A DNA stretch of 64,000 nucleotides from Hansfordia pulvinata (lineage: Eukaryota; Ascomycota; Sordariomycetes; Xylariales), in contig BJKQ01000034.1 of the NCBI GenBank assembly GCA_006538405.1, positions 1 to 64,000 on the forward strand. Direction: 5' to 3'. The notes beneath the pieces are model-generated. The model was not told the origin of the DNA. It did not search any database and worked only from the letters and a program-made list of their open reading frames with translations. Each line of letters starts with the position of its first letter. The first letter of the stretch is position 1. Of the stretch, positions 1 to 12,915 are shown piece by piece. The translations under genes were made by a program, and so were the position numbers.

Positions 1-59
1 CCTAACCCTAACCCTAACCCTAACCCTGACCCTAACCCTAACCCTAACCCTAACCCTAA
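1..59. repeat. telomere repeat array (CCCTAA)n
   Basis: Ten tandem units of the C-rich telomere strand run from the first base, so the window begins at a chromosome end and the left side is the physical terminus. The first unit is truncated to five bases and the fifth (24-29) is a variant, CCCTGA. TTAGGG-type telomeres are standard in filamentous ascomycetes. Confidence 0.98.
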
Positions 60-74
60 GCTAAGCTAAGCTAA
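60..74. repeat. GCTAA x3 at the telomere junction
   Basis: Three tandem GCTAA pentamers follow the telomere array directly and mark the switch to AT-rich subtelomeric DNA. They look like a degenerate telomere-like junction. No function can be assigned. Confidence 0.7.
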
Positions 75-1000
75 AATTACTTAAAGTACTATAAAGAAAA
101 TCAAGGACTTATAAAGATAAAAAGCTTCTTATATATTTAATTATATATTGCCTTAATGATTATTTTAAGGAATTAAGTTACGTTTAAATAAAAGTGTATC
201 CTTTAACGACGATCTCTTATTGAATTCACGCTTTAAATACTTATTATCCATAGAATTAAATTAATTTTACGGATAAACGGCCTTTCGAGTGTTCTTTTAA
301 AATATAAAATTAAACCGGTTTTAAATTTTTTTAAAAAAAGGATTTAAGTTATAACACTAATCTTTTAATTCTATGAATCGTTTTTAAGTAATAAACATAT
401 TTTACTTTTAATGAATAAGCGATATACGCACCCTTTAAATGTTTTTTGATTAAGATTTAAGTTGAATTGTGTTTAAGAAAATGATTTTAAATGTATTTAA
501 TAATATACTTTAAGGTCATATATACTTGCTTTTTATTTCCATTATCCTTAATTATATATTTAGTCTTTAAATTGCTTATTTTTATTAGGAAAATAAATAT
601 TTTCAACTTTTAATAAGGATACGTGCACTTAAACTTTATATTATTAATTATTATTTAAAATAAAATAAAAATATCTTATATTAAGTTTTAAAAACCGAAA
701 TATGAATTTTATTATTTTAAAAAGCTTTACTGGGATTTTAACTTTTTAAAAAAGGTTTAAGAGACCGTTTTCTCCGGTGGTTTAAAAGGCGGGATATCTT
801 AAAAATTTTACGAAAGAGTTCTTACTTACCTCGATTACTTAACGTTTAAGGTGCCGCGATTAATAATTATAAGCAATAGCAGGATAAAATATAAAATACA
901 TAAGTCTTTCAAGTAAGTTACGAACGTTGAAGTGAGACCGAATAAGATCTGTTTCACACTTATCAAAGTAGCATATAAAACAGATCAATTCAGATGTGGA
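75..1000. other. AT-rich RIP-type subtelomeric DNA, no gene
   Basis: TA steps are very frequent and CA/TG steps rare, while CG, CC and CT survive. This is the expected residue of CpA-directed RIP. Stops crowd all frames and I see no recognisable element. Confidence 0.75.
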
Positions 1001-1058
1001 AAGCGGATCGATCATTGATCTTAATATGGTAGCAGCACTACGAAGTCATCGATGAGAC

Positions 1059-3095
1059 TCACGAGGCGCAGCCAAACCAGGCTTCTATTCGAGGATGAAA
1101 CGTATTTGCAATCCACGTTCGAACAGCCTCTAACGAGGCGACCAACGCATAAAGATTGATCAGGTCGACCGTAGATCCCATATGTCTCGGGCCGTAAACC
1201 ACAATCTGTTGAGGATGGAAACAGACAAAGTACAGTCTCCATTCATGTCCGACGATTTGGATTAAGGGCACTGTGACCAGACGCTGTTGGCGATACAGCT
1301 CTCGGGTTTCCTGCGTCGTGAAGAACGAGTTGTCGAAGAGCGTTTCATGGATATAGGTCATGCGCTTATGCCAGGCGGCAACCCAGATAGCAAGCTGGTC
1401 TAAAAGCTGGCCGGACGAAAGACTCTTCTTGGTTTCGATAGATAAGGCGATGGGACGATTAGCGAGAACTCCGTAGGCTGTCTGGTTGACGTGGGCCGGG
1501 GCATTGTCGTGCTGCGCGAAGTGTTGATTGATTTCCTGGATTCTCTCCCGCAGGGGGCTGTCAGGCAAAGGGTCCAAAGCGACAACGTAATCAACTTTCT
1601 TAGAGTTGCCGCGGCTGTGGGCCAGTGAAGGATTGATCTTAATGCTCTTAGAAGAGGTAGCAGCGCTGACACTCGTGCTTTCAACGCTGCTGGCTTCATC
1701 GGGCTCCATAGAGCAGGCGTAAACGGTGGAGGCGTTATCACTGATGCTCGTCGCCCGACGGTATGCTGGAATAGAGTCACCTTGGATGTTAGCGGAAGTG
1801 ACGGTGATGACGCGGGTGGGTACAGGTTTTGCGGTCGGTGCTAGAGGTGTCGCGTTCTCCTGCTGGTCTTCATCCTGGTGCGAGTCTTGATCCGAATCAT
1901 GTGCTTGCTGCGGCTTGAATATATCCGACAGGCGGTTTGTCAGAGAGTCGGAGAAGACATGTGAGAGCAGTGGTCTGTGGACGCTGTCGTTCCAGGCGCT
2001 CTCATGTGTTTGGTTTTGTTCGCAGTCTTCAGCAGCCTCCTGGATTTCCCACAGGAGGGCGAGTTTGACTTTGGCTCGGGACTGCTGATCCGGTTGCCGC
2101 GTGTGGGATGGCGAGCGGAAATGCCAATCTCTCAGTTTTAGATCACGGAGATCGTGGCGGACCTCTAGTGGAATAATATGTTCAAACCTGGTGGCTTGAA
2201 GGACCTTGTCGTCAAGGACTTGGACATCGCCAAGGTTCGCGTCGTGTTTGAAATCGTCTGTCCGAAGGGGCTTGCACACGACTGGCGTTTCGAGGTTTTC
2301 GAGCTGCGGCTTGCTTTTAACAGGGCTTTTGGTCCTCTTGAGGGGCGGCTGCGGTGGGAATCGTAGGGCCCCTATCGTTGGTTGCGCGGGAGCTGAGGAG
2401 AAGGAGCTCATTATAGGCGGCGACGGGTCTGCTGCGACTCGATGTATTGATGATTAACATGGGTCATTACGAGAGGAGTCCCGGGTTGCTGTTGGTGACG
2501 CGCTCGCAGCAAGCGGGTCCGAAATCTTACCTGAACCAGATATGGCATTGTCCGTCGTCGCGTGTCTTCGTGTCGTCATCGCCAGCTCTCCCGCGCTTCT
2601 TCCTGAGTTAAGAGCCTGGCCGCCAGTGCTGGGGCCGGCATCCACCTCCAACTCATCTGCGCGTCTCTTAGACGGGGCCATGGCAAATGATCTCGGCCGT
2701 ACACCAATTTCATCCAGGCATATGGACGGCGGATACATATATTGCGAAAGTGTCGTTGCTGGCGGCGTGATGGGGCGCTTCGTTGTGGAAGACTCGTCCT
2801 CATAGTGAGGAGGGCCATGGCTAAGGTCGAGATGGGAAGGGCAGAGTCGGCGATCGTGGGAAGTCGGGGGCCGGTCCGGAAAGCTGTTATTGGTGCGCTT
2901 GAGGCGTTTGGCGGGGTTGTGTGCGGTATCGGTATGCAAATGCGCATTCGCTGCTGCGGTTTCAACAGCGCCGAGGTCGGGGTGGGATTCGTCCTTGAAC
3001 TTATCGGGCGGTTCAAGAAGAGGCTCGAAGTTATCAGAGGAAGCGGCAACCCAGCGGAGAACCCGATCGCGAGTCGCGGCGGACAGGGTCGACAT
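1059..3095 (-). CDS. PD-(D/E)XK nuclease-like domain protein, fungal subtelomeric family
   Basis: Predicted 645-residue protein in two exons: 3095-2531 and about 2431-1059. The donor at 2530 reads CAG|GTAAG. The acceptor is a CAG-CAG tandem ending at 2432 or 2429; either keeps phase, so the 213- and 450-residue open frames join cleanly. The N-terminal third is low-complexity, rich in Ser/Pro and basic residues (likely disordered). The C-terminal half carries motifs of the fungal PD-(D/E)XK nuclease-like family: a Trp-Asn-Asp block near 335, Asp469 in KVDYVV, the SIETK motif (Glu521, Lys523), then QLxxW. Asp...Glu-x-Lys is the nuclease-fold metal-site signature. Members are common in ascomycete genomes; their cellular role is not established. 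No internal stop disturbs the frame although RIP blocks lie on both sides. It is the gene nearest the telomere. Confidence 0.82.
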
Positions 3096-3289
3096 GCTGG
3101 CAGATGATCATTGAAAGGAGATAACCAGCTGTTCGCATTTGCCAGACGTCGAAGAGGGGTCGCGCTGGTGTCGCGCGTCAGGCAGAGAGTACTCGTACAA
3201 CCAAATAACGAGACGGTCTTGCTCGTACATGGATGAGAGCTAAGTATCCTTATCACTACTTCATTCGACGTTTCGGTAGTAAGACCCAC

Positions 3290-5655
3290 TATAACGACAC
3301 GGGAGCTATAATTACGGCACGATCTTTTATTTTCACGAGCATAAAGAATTTAATAGTAATAAAAGATATAACGTTAAATTAACACACTTTAAACGTATAT
3401 TAAAGTAAGTATTAATCTAATATTAATAATAATTATCCGAAAAAGAAAAAATTATAATTCTCTTAAAAACTATAAAATTTATGTTATATTTATTTTTTAA
3501 AAAAGTTTTTTAAAAAAAAGTTTCAAAGAATAAATAAGTTAAAATAAAAAAAGTTTTCACGTTTTATTTAATTAACATTATATTAAATTCTTATAAGGAA
3601 AACTTAATTCAATTAAAAATAAGTAAGTATATGAAAAGCTTGAATATTATAAGTATAATTTTATAAAAGCAATATTTATTCGATTTACTTTTAAACTTAA
3701 ATAAATTAAAAACTTAAAATTAATATTAAAATAAAATACCCACGGTAATAATAAAGAAATAAAAAGCGAAACAGATTTGAAAATAGGATTTAAATTATTG
3801 TATTTATTAAAAATAACCTTTATTTATATATATTATAATAACCATTAATATATATTATAATTTAAAGTTAAACTCACTTATAATATAATATTAATATAAC
3901 GACCTGGATTTTTTTAAAGAAAAATACAAGAATAGTTTAAGATTTAAAATTTGAAAAAAACACTTAAAAGGTCGTTTATTGAAAGACTTTAAAGGATTAT
4001 ATTAACAACGGGTAATTAACCTATAAAATAAGTGGTAAACTTTTATTAAGAGGTAATATTTGCTTTAAAAATAACCTAATTTCTTAAATTAATTATTAAG
4101 GTAATGAATTATAAAATAGATTTAAAATCTATTATTATTTTGTATTCTTTTTTTCTTTATTAATAACCTACTTACATTGCTTTATTAATAATCCTTTTAA
4201 GTAATCCATAGTAGTTTATAGTAATCTTTACTTAAATCTTATAACGAGTGAAATTAAGCTTTTTTAATTATATAACCTTTTCTCGTATCTTTATATTTCT
4301 TACGTATTTGAATAGTTTAATATAGCTTTTATACGATTATTAGTTTATAAGTCTTCTTTTTATATTGATATGGCCCGTCTTACCGGCTCAATAAATAAGT
4401 TCGTAATAATTAAGCTGTTTAAAATAAAATTCAATATAAACTTAAATTTAAAGAAATTAAAAAGAAATATTCATTATTATAAAGTATTTAATGTTCTAAT
4501 ACTAAATCAAGCTATTAATATAATTCAAACTTTTAATAAAAATAGAAATGATAGATCTTATTATAACTCTTTAATTATTTAAATTAAAACTGGTTTAATT
4601 AAATTCTTTATTAAAAAGACTTTACCCCGTGATTTTAAGTCTTAACGGTAAGGAAAAAGTATTTTAATTTGTTTGTATAAGTTAATTTAAAAAACGTTCA
4701 TTATAAAGCTAATATTTAATAACAATTTATTTCGGGTAAATTATTAACTTTATTATACTTCTACTCTTGTTTTTATAATTAAAAATATTATTTAATTTAT
4801 ACTTTAAAAGACCTTAAAAGCTTTTATAACAATTTATATAATATTTTAAATACTTATGCTTAATATATTATAATGATACGTATTCATTAACTATTAATAT
4901 TTAAACCGTTTATTTCTTTAAAATTTAAAACTTTATTTAACTTATATTAAATAATTTTAATAAATTCCTTATATTTTTTAAACAAAGTATAAGTTTTTTT
5001 ATTCATAATATAAAAGTTCTCTTTTTATTATATAAGTAAGTAGAAAAGTAAAGGTATGAAATAAATATTAATAAAATAATAATTATAAAATTTATAAAAT
5101 GAATTTTAATGCTTTTAAGTTTAGAAAACTATAATATTCGAATTTTTAAAAATTCCTAAGAATCTCTTAATTAACTTATAATTATAAACTCATATAAACT
5201 TAAATTAAAAACCATTTTAATATAATTAATAAGAGCTTTTAATTTTAAATCCGAAGTCCGAACACTTTTCCGACTTTTTCCCGGTAAATTATAGGCTGAA
5301 AAAGATTAAAGAATTTTTAGGTTTTATCACTTACCACTTATAAAAACCCTTAATACTTTAAACTTTATATCTTTACGAAAAGAGCACGTATAAGAATTTT
5401 TAAATAACCGTTTAAGCCGTAAATTTATAAGCGTTTTTATTATATATATTTTAAGCTTACCGCTTAAAAATAAAAAGAGAAATTATTAAACGTTATTATT
5501 AACTTTTATTTCTTTCTTCTTTTACTTAAAATTTTATTATTATACTTATTCTTACTTTTACACTTCGTTTATAACTGTTATAACCCTTTATAAAGCCTTT
5601 ACTTTAAAAATAATATATTTAATATTATTTAATAAATCTTAAAAGTTAAGGAAAA
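3290..5655. other. AT-rich RIP-mutated block
   Basis: Strongly AT-rich with dense stops and few CA/TG steps. A 70-codon open frame at 4370-4582 is Lys/Asn/Ile-rich, as expected of RIP-mutated sequence, and I do not regard it as a gene. No recognisable transposon motif was found. Confidence 0.65.
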
Positions 5656-5838
5656 TGTTATAAAAGATCCTTAATCAGGCTTAACTTATTAAGATACAAG
5701 CCTTATACGAACTCTTTATAAATACCCCTTAAATCTTTTATTAAACGTAAAGGTTTAAGGTTTAATTCTTATTTATAGCTTACTTAATATTATCTCTTTA
5801 ACATTACTTTACTTAATCGTGCCTTTATTTTATAATAA
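5656..5838 (+). repeat. 5' LTR of gypsy copy 1
   Basis: Begins TGTTATAAAAG and matches 12733-12915 over its whole length apart from scattered transitions. The partner LTR begins TATTATAAAAG, so its TG has become TA, as RIP would do. Confidence 0.85.
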
Positions 5839-7079
5839 TTTTAAACCTTCGACCTTTTTAATCACTTAAAGTAATACCTTTTTAAACGGGAAACGATAAT
5901 ATTAAAAAGAGATTATCTTATACTTAATAAGCTAATCTTATTTAAACTCTTAATAAGGGATCGCCGTATACGCCTTAAAATAAAGATAACTTATAAAAAG
6001 ACCTTAATACCTTTATAAATTAAAGTAATAATAATACGCCTTTATTAAAAATAAAGGCATAACGGCTTTATAAATAACTTAATAATTTTATATTATAATT
6101 AAATAAAATTTAATATAAATTATAAGACTTAAAGATTCGAAACCTTATATATAAAAAGGGTTAAAACTTAAAATAATTAAATCCGTGTTATTAATCGGAT
6201 TAACTTAAAGTTAAGCCTGGTTTAAGCTTTTATTATACATGAAATAAAGGTGACTTTTAAAAGCAAGGAAACCCTTTAAAGTTAAATTTAATTTTAAAGT
6301 AAAACTTATATATTAAGCAGTTTAAGGTTATAAGCCTTTTTAATATAAATTAATATATTAATATAAATAATATTAAGCCGCTTAATATTAAGTTTACTTT
6401 CTTTTAATAAAACGCTTAAAAAGCGGATTATAAAACAATCTTTTAAGCTTCTTTAAAACGTATCCGAAACGGTAAAGAAAAGGTTATCTTTAATAAAGGA
6501 AAGTTAAATAAGATTTATAAAGGCTTATATTATACTTATTATAAGACCCTTTTTATAAAGGAGTTATGTGAACTTAAAGGGAGTTAATAAGAATTCTTAA
6601 AATAAACTCGTTTTATTATTAAATACTTTACTTATAAGTAAGTGGCTTTAAATATATAAAAGGAGTAAGCCGTTTAACGTTTAAGTTAAGATCCTTATTA
6701 ATTTAATTAATATTTAATTAAATTAAAATATTAGCTTAAATTTTATATAAATTAAGAATAAGCCTTACTTTTTTTAAGTAAATTACTCTTTATTTTATAT
6801 AATAATATTCTTAATTATATAATAAAGCTATTAATTAAGCGTATAATTATAATAAAGTTAACGGTTTAATATTAAGAATTATTAAGTAAAAAAGATAAAA
6901 AGTTTATTATAAAAAGCTTATAATATAATAATAATACGTTTTTAAAAACCTTTTAAAACATAGTTAATAACTTTAATAATAAGAAGTAACGTAAAAAGCG
7001 TAAAGATAATAATAACTTTAAGATAAACGATCTTAAAGTTAAAAAGTAAAAGCTTATATATTAAAAAAAAGGCGTCACT

Positions 7080-10000
7080 TATTATTATTATAATAAAAAG
7101 GGTTATATTAAATTAAAATATTATAAGTTAAAAGCAAATTAAGAAAAGTATACAAAATCACTTAAAAACCTTATAAGTTAACCAGGAAAATAAGTGAAAA
7201 GGTAATATAAGTATTCATATGTTTTACCCTTAATTTATATTAATTTATAAATCTGCTTATACGGTTTTATATACCTTATTTAATACGGCCCCCTTATAAA
7301 GGAGCTTAAAAGTTAAGTATATATATAAACTTAAATACTTACTTTAATATTAACTTCATTAATTTAAACTTCGCAGCTTAATATAAATTAAATCGGGCCT
7401 TAATAAAGCTTATATCCCTTATAAATATAGCTTTAATACTTATTAAGACTTATAAGTCTTATTAAGTAACGGTAATACTTTAAAATAATAAAGGGATAAA
7501 GCGAACTTTATAAGTTCCTTATTTTATAATAAATTAAGACCCTTAATTATTTAATAGCTTATTACTTTTATTAAGTAAAATAATAATTTAAAAAAAAATA
7601 TTATAATTAAGCACGGGTTATTAATAATTTAAGTACGATTTAATTAAGTTTATATTAAAGTCATATTAAAAGTTTTAACGGACTTAAAATAAAAGCACTT
7701 ATTATTATATAATAATATAAGTGGACTTTAATATATTAATAAAGATAATAAACATTTTTATAAATTAAAATTAAGGCGTAATTAAGCTTATTCTTATTTA
7801 CTTTTAAGAGTTTAAGGAGTTCTTTAATATAAATAGTATTATTAAGCTCTCTTTATATAAAAGGGCCGATTATACGATTAATTTATAATTAAGTAAGGAT
7901 CCTTTATATATACTTATTTATTTATTAATAAATAATAAATTATAAGAATTATATAAGTTTATTAAAAAAATATAAAGTATTAAAAAGATACGCTTATTAA
8001 AAAGCTTAATTAAAGCCTTTATCCTTTTTATATTAAAGTATAATAAGACCTTACGTTTATATATAAATTATAAAGGACTTAATAAGGTAACGATTAAAAA
8101 TCGGTATATATTACCCTTTATTTTAAAGTTACTTAATAAAGTGTTAAAAGCTTAAGTTTTTATTAAATTAAATTTAAAAGATACGTATTATTATATATAT
8201 ATATATTAAAAAGATAAGTGAAAAACGGCCTTTCGCACACGATACGGTTATTATAAGTTTTTAATTATATTTATAAGTCTTAATAATACTTTTATTACTT
8301 TTTAAGCTTATATTAATAAAGTGTTAAAGGATTAACTTAATAATATATATATTATTTATTTAAATAATATCCTTATTTATTTTAAGGATAATAAGACATA
8401 TAAAAAGCACTTATATATAATAATTTAAGCATTACTTAATATAAGCCTTTATATTAAGCTATTTAAGTGCTAACTTTTTAAAGAGTCTTTAAAGTTTTTA
8501 AGATATATAATCTTTATTAAAGGAATTTTTATAAATCTTATAAAGGTTAATTTAATCACTTATTAACCTTTATTAAAGTCTTAATATAATATTTAAGTCT
8601 TTATTAATTTTATTAACTTTTATTAACGTTTTATAAACGGATTTTTAAGGATCGCTTTTCCTTTAATTAATTATTTAAAAAAGTCCGATTCCCCGTTAAA
8701 GCTTAAAGGAGATAAGTTCTTTAATACCTTAATTAAAAAGGCGTTTTTTAACTTAATAAAAGTATTTAAAGAAGCTCCTTTATTACTTTACTTTAATTTA
8801 AAAAAATATATTTATATAAAAACCGACACTTTAAGCTTAAGTATATTTAAGATTCTTTTATAACTTAATAAAAAAGATAAATAATACTTAATAACGTTTT
8901 AATCTTAAAAATTATTTAAGCTTAAATCGTGGTATATTATAAGTAATTAAAAGATACTTATATAAATAAGTAATTTTAAGTATTAATAATATTATTTATA
9001 AGGTATTAAGTTCCTTATAAAGGTATTAAGCGATTATAATAATTTATATACGTTTATAAAGTTTATATACTTAAGTAACCGGTAAGTTAAATAGCTTTTA
9101 TTTTTTAATCCTTTTAACTTTAAAATTAAGTATTAATTTAAGAAATAAAACCTTACCGATCCGCCTTTAAAATAGTTAAATTATTAAGGTAATAAGCTTA
9201 ATAATTTAAAACTTTTACTTATAATAAAATAAAAGCTTAAGGTAAAGAATAATAACGTTAATAATTAACTTATTAACCTTTTAATATATATTATTACCGC
9301 TTTTAAAATATATTAAGTGTAAACGGTTATAAAGAGCCGTGCACGTGATATTATAAAAGAAAAGGCGTTATATATAAAAGAGCCTTTAATAGCCTTAAAA
9401 GAGCTCTTATAATAAGCTTAAAAAAAGGATATATCTTATATTAAAATTTAAGAGCGAATTAACGTATATTTAAAATAAATTATATAAAACCGCTTTTTAT
9501 ATTATAAAGGATAAGTATTTATATTATTAAAGGATAATATTAAGTAATAATTATTATAATTATATTATAATAATCTCTTTATAAGGCATTTTAAAGTTAA
9601 TAAAATAATAAATTTAATTAATTAAAAGTTTTATTAATTATAATAAAAGCTTAAAGTCCGTGCTTATATTAAGTAATATAAAATTTATATAAGTTTAAAG
9701 GTAAAACGCCACTTAACTTATAAGGAATTATAAAGTTTATAAATATTAAACGTTTTAATATAAGAATTATATATAAACTTTATTATAAGCTTATTAAAAG
9801 TATAATATTAAGGCGAATAAGTAAATAATATCCTTATCCTTATTAATAAGTTCTTAAAATTATATATATTTTAAGCAATATTAAACACGATTATAATTAA
9901 AGAACTTATTACGCTATTTTATATAAAAGTTTATTATAAGTTTAATAGCTTAAAAAGTATATTAATAAATAAAGGCTTTTTATTTATAAGTTAATATTAA

Positions 10001-10750
10001 TTTAACTTATATTATTATATTTATATAAAAAAAAGGTATTTAATTACGTTTTATACTTAAATTAATAAATAAATAAAGTATATAAATATTATATTTAAAA
10101 CGTACTTATATTATTTTATATAAAGATAAATAAAGTGTTAATTTATATTATTATTAATAATATATTTCGCGATAAATAATAACGTTAACGCGTTAACGCG
10201 TTAAAGCCCTTTTTAAATATTATATAAGTGGTAACTTAACTTATTTAATATTAAGTATATCACTGATAAAAAAGAAAGTATATTAATACTTATAATAAAA
10301 AATAAGTTAAAAAAGCTATTAAACTTATAATCAACCTTATTAAAGGAGTAATAAAAATTAATATAATATTAATAAAAGTATTATAATAAGATGTATTAAC
10401 CTTTATAATTATAAAAAGGATAATTAATAACCTTATTAATTATAAACTTTTATATAAAGTATAAGAAGATCTTATTAAAGTATATAAAACTCTTTTAAAT
10501 CTTAAAGTTAATAAGCTATATAATATATAAGCTTGTATTATCCTTAAAATATAATTAAATTTATAACGTATTCTTAATTTAATACTTAAAGCCTTAAACC
10601 ACTTATATATATAACCCGTTACTTATATTAAACCTTAATAATAAAAACGAGTAAAAGGTAAAGGACGTTATTAATTATTATATAAGTAAAAGTATAAATC
10701 CTTATAAGGTAAAATAAATAAGGTAACCTTATAAGTATAATTAATAAGTA
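7080..10750 (+). pseudogene. gag-pol remnant of gypsy copy 1
   Basis: The gag zinc knuckle at 7080-7121 keeps the CX2CX4HX4C spacing, but all three Cys codons and the His codon now read TAT (Tyr), each a single RIP-type transition. RT is recognisable at about 8175-8300 (block preceding the MPFGL motif) and at 8350-8385, where YLDDIL reads as YLNNIL, both catalytic Asp now Asn. Integrase shows the Q-T-D-G-Q-T-E-R-x-N neighbourhood near 10050-10125. A chromodomain-like W-K stretch follows at 10640-10740, with Trp codons now TAA. Retrotransposon polyprotein; non-functional. Confidence 0.8.
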
Positions 10751-10759
10751 TATAAAAAT

Positions 10760-12732
10760 AATATATAAAATATGTAAAAGGCGATTATTAAATATTAAAA
10801 GAGTTATAAGGTAAAAAGGTCTTTTATTAATAAAGAGTTAAAAGAGACTTTTAACTCTTTAAGCTTAAAAGGCTTATAAAACCCCTTTTATTAAAGTACG
10901 TATTTACGAATTATCTTTAACTCGCTTATTAAAAGTTATATTCTTTAATAAGGAATTTAAACCTTATTATATTAAAAATTAAATTATAAACGTATTAAAA
11001 CCCTTATAAAACCCTTTTAAGTTTACTTAATAAAGGTAAAGAATATAAGCCTTTTTAATATTAAGGATTTTATCCTTTAACTTTTACTTATAACCTTACT
11101 TTATAATAACCTTAATCTTTATAATAAACAAAGCGATAACCGCGTATTAAGCCTTATAATTAATACCTTTTAAAGGGTATAATAATATTATTATTAAAAA
11201 GTAAAAGGATTTCTTATTATTAATTTATATACTTAAAAGTTAATATTTATTAAAGACCTTTTAATTTAATTATAATTATAAGGGTACTTATTATAATCGT
11301 TTTTAAAGATTTTATAAAGTAAATATAAATTAAGCGTATTTATTACGAGCCTTAATAATAATCTTCTTAACGTTAATTAAGCCTTATTCTCTTTTATAAA
11401 AGTTTAAAAAGGCCTTAAAAGCCTTTTTTAAACGAAATTAAATCGCTGTAATATCTTTTTATTAAGCATTTTTATTTAAAAAAGTGGGCTTTTTTTAAAA
11501 GTACTTACTTATAATATTAAAAAGGGTGGTAAAGCGTAAAGTATTATACTTAAATATAATTAAAACTTATAAAGAAAAAAAAAAGAAATAAAGATTTATA
11601 AAGGTTTAAAAGGGTAATCGACTCACTCCTTTATATAATAAGTTGCTTTTTCGGTAATAAACGTATAAAGAATTATTAAACTTATTAAACTTATAAATAA
11701 ATTAAATAAGGTCGTAATATTTATATTAAATTTTATAAATAATTAAGTTAAAATATTTATAATAAAATTTCGAAGCCGTGATCACCGCTTCACGGTGACC
11801 GTAAGCCTTATTTTTAACTTTTAAGCCTTAATAATAAGGTTTTTTAAAAAAGGTCTTATTTATAATAAAAGCGTTACGCTTTTAAGTAAAAGTTAATATT
11901 AAATTATAAGGGTATCGTAAAGGTTTTATAATAAAAGGTATACGTACTTTATAGCTTTATTAAAGGGTGGCCTTTTATTTACCTTTACCTTTTTTATTAT
12001 TAAAAGGAGGAGTTATAATATTAACCTTTTTTTAAGCCTTTCTTTTAAGAGTCTTTTAAAGGGGGTTATAAGAATTAAAAGTAATTAAACCCGTGTTAAA
12101 GGCGTTTTAAAGGGGTCTTAAAGACGCCTCTTTACTTTTATTATTAAGGTCCTTTTTAAAGTTTTATTAACCTTTATTAATATTATTAAAAGTTAAACTT
12201 ATCTTAATATTAATATCGGAGCCGTCCTTATTAAATATAATAAAGGTCTTAAGAATTAAAAAAGAGTAAAAGTGCTAATTAAGCGGATAAGTGTTAAAAC
12301 GGTTATAAATTATAAAGGAGTTAAAGGTAAAGATCTTAAGATATATAAAAAGTTAAGTTTAAAATTAAAAGAAGTAATATTATTTTTATATTAAAGGAGA
12401 CGGTTAATTAAAAGGCGTATTAATTATACGGGCGTGCGTAAACACTTATTAATTATATAAATTAAAAAAATATATATATTATAATTTTTAATTAATTATT
12501 ATAATAAAGGAAACGCGTACGTATTAAACATAAGTCATTAATAAGCTTACCGCGAAATTAAAAGTATTATTTTTATATTAATTTAATAACGCTTAACCTG
12601 GTTATTATAACGGTTAAGGTACGTACTTTAATATATAAACCTTATAATATTAATACGTGTAATATATATTATAATTATAATATATTATTATTAATAATAT
12701 TAAGTATAAATTATTAAAAAGGAGACATTAAT
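10760..12732. other. 2 kb unassigned segment between chromodomain and 3' LTR
   Basis: Gypsy elements usually have a short untranslated stretch after the chromodomain. Here almost 2 kb separates the last recognised pol motif from the 3' LTR, and the family member at 37-44 kb has a comparable segment. It is too heavily mutated to recognise. It may have held an extra ORF or an acquired sequence. Confidence 0.5.
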
Positions 12733-12915
12733 TATTATAAAAGATCCTTAATCGGGCTTAACTTATGAAAATATAAGCCTTATATAAACTCTTTATAAAT
12801 ACCCCTTAAATCTTTTATTAAACGTGGAGGTTTAAGGTTTAATTCTTATCCGTGGCTTACTTAATATTACCTTTTTAATATTACTTTACTTAATCGTGCC
12901 TTTATTTTATAATAA
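12733..12915 (+). repeat. 3' LTR of gypsy copy 1
   Basis: Direct-repeat partner of 5656-5838 and the same length. The shared core includes the CGTG...GGTTTAAGG region, with transitions between the two LTRs. Confidence 0.85.

Larger units (their letters stand above)
5656..12915 (+). mobile_element. Ty3/gypsy chromovirus, full length, RIP-destroyed (copy 1)
   Basis: Two direct repeats of about 181-183 bp bound a 7.26 kb element. Inside, in order on the plus strand, are a gag zinc knuckle (7080-7121), protease/RT (RT about 8000-8400), integrase C-terminal catalytic block (about 10045-10125) and a likely chromodomain (about 10640-10740). This is Ty3/gypsy order. All frames are broken by TAA/TAG codons, and conserved Cys, His, Trp and Asp codons are changed by C-to-T or G-to-A. 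A second copy of the same family sits at 37.1-44.4 kb, which supplies the duplication RIP acts on. A possible target duplication is GAAAA/AAAAA. Confidence 0.88.

Noticed and set aside
4370..4582. 70-codon frame in AT-rich DNA
   Set aside because: Same compositional artefact; no start context, domain or neighbours.
10165..10210. GTTAACGCGTTAACGCGTTAA palindromic run
   Set aside because: Looks striking but lies in the integrase part of a RIP-mutated gypsy, where TTAA/CGCG words are what remains; no independent support for a site.
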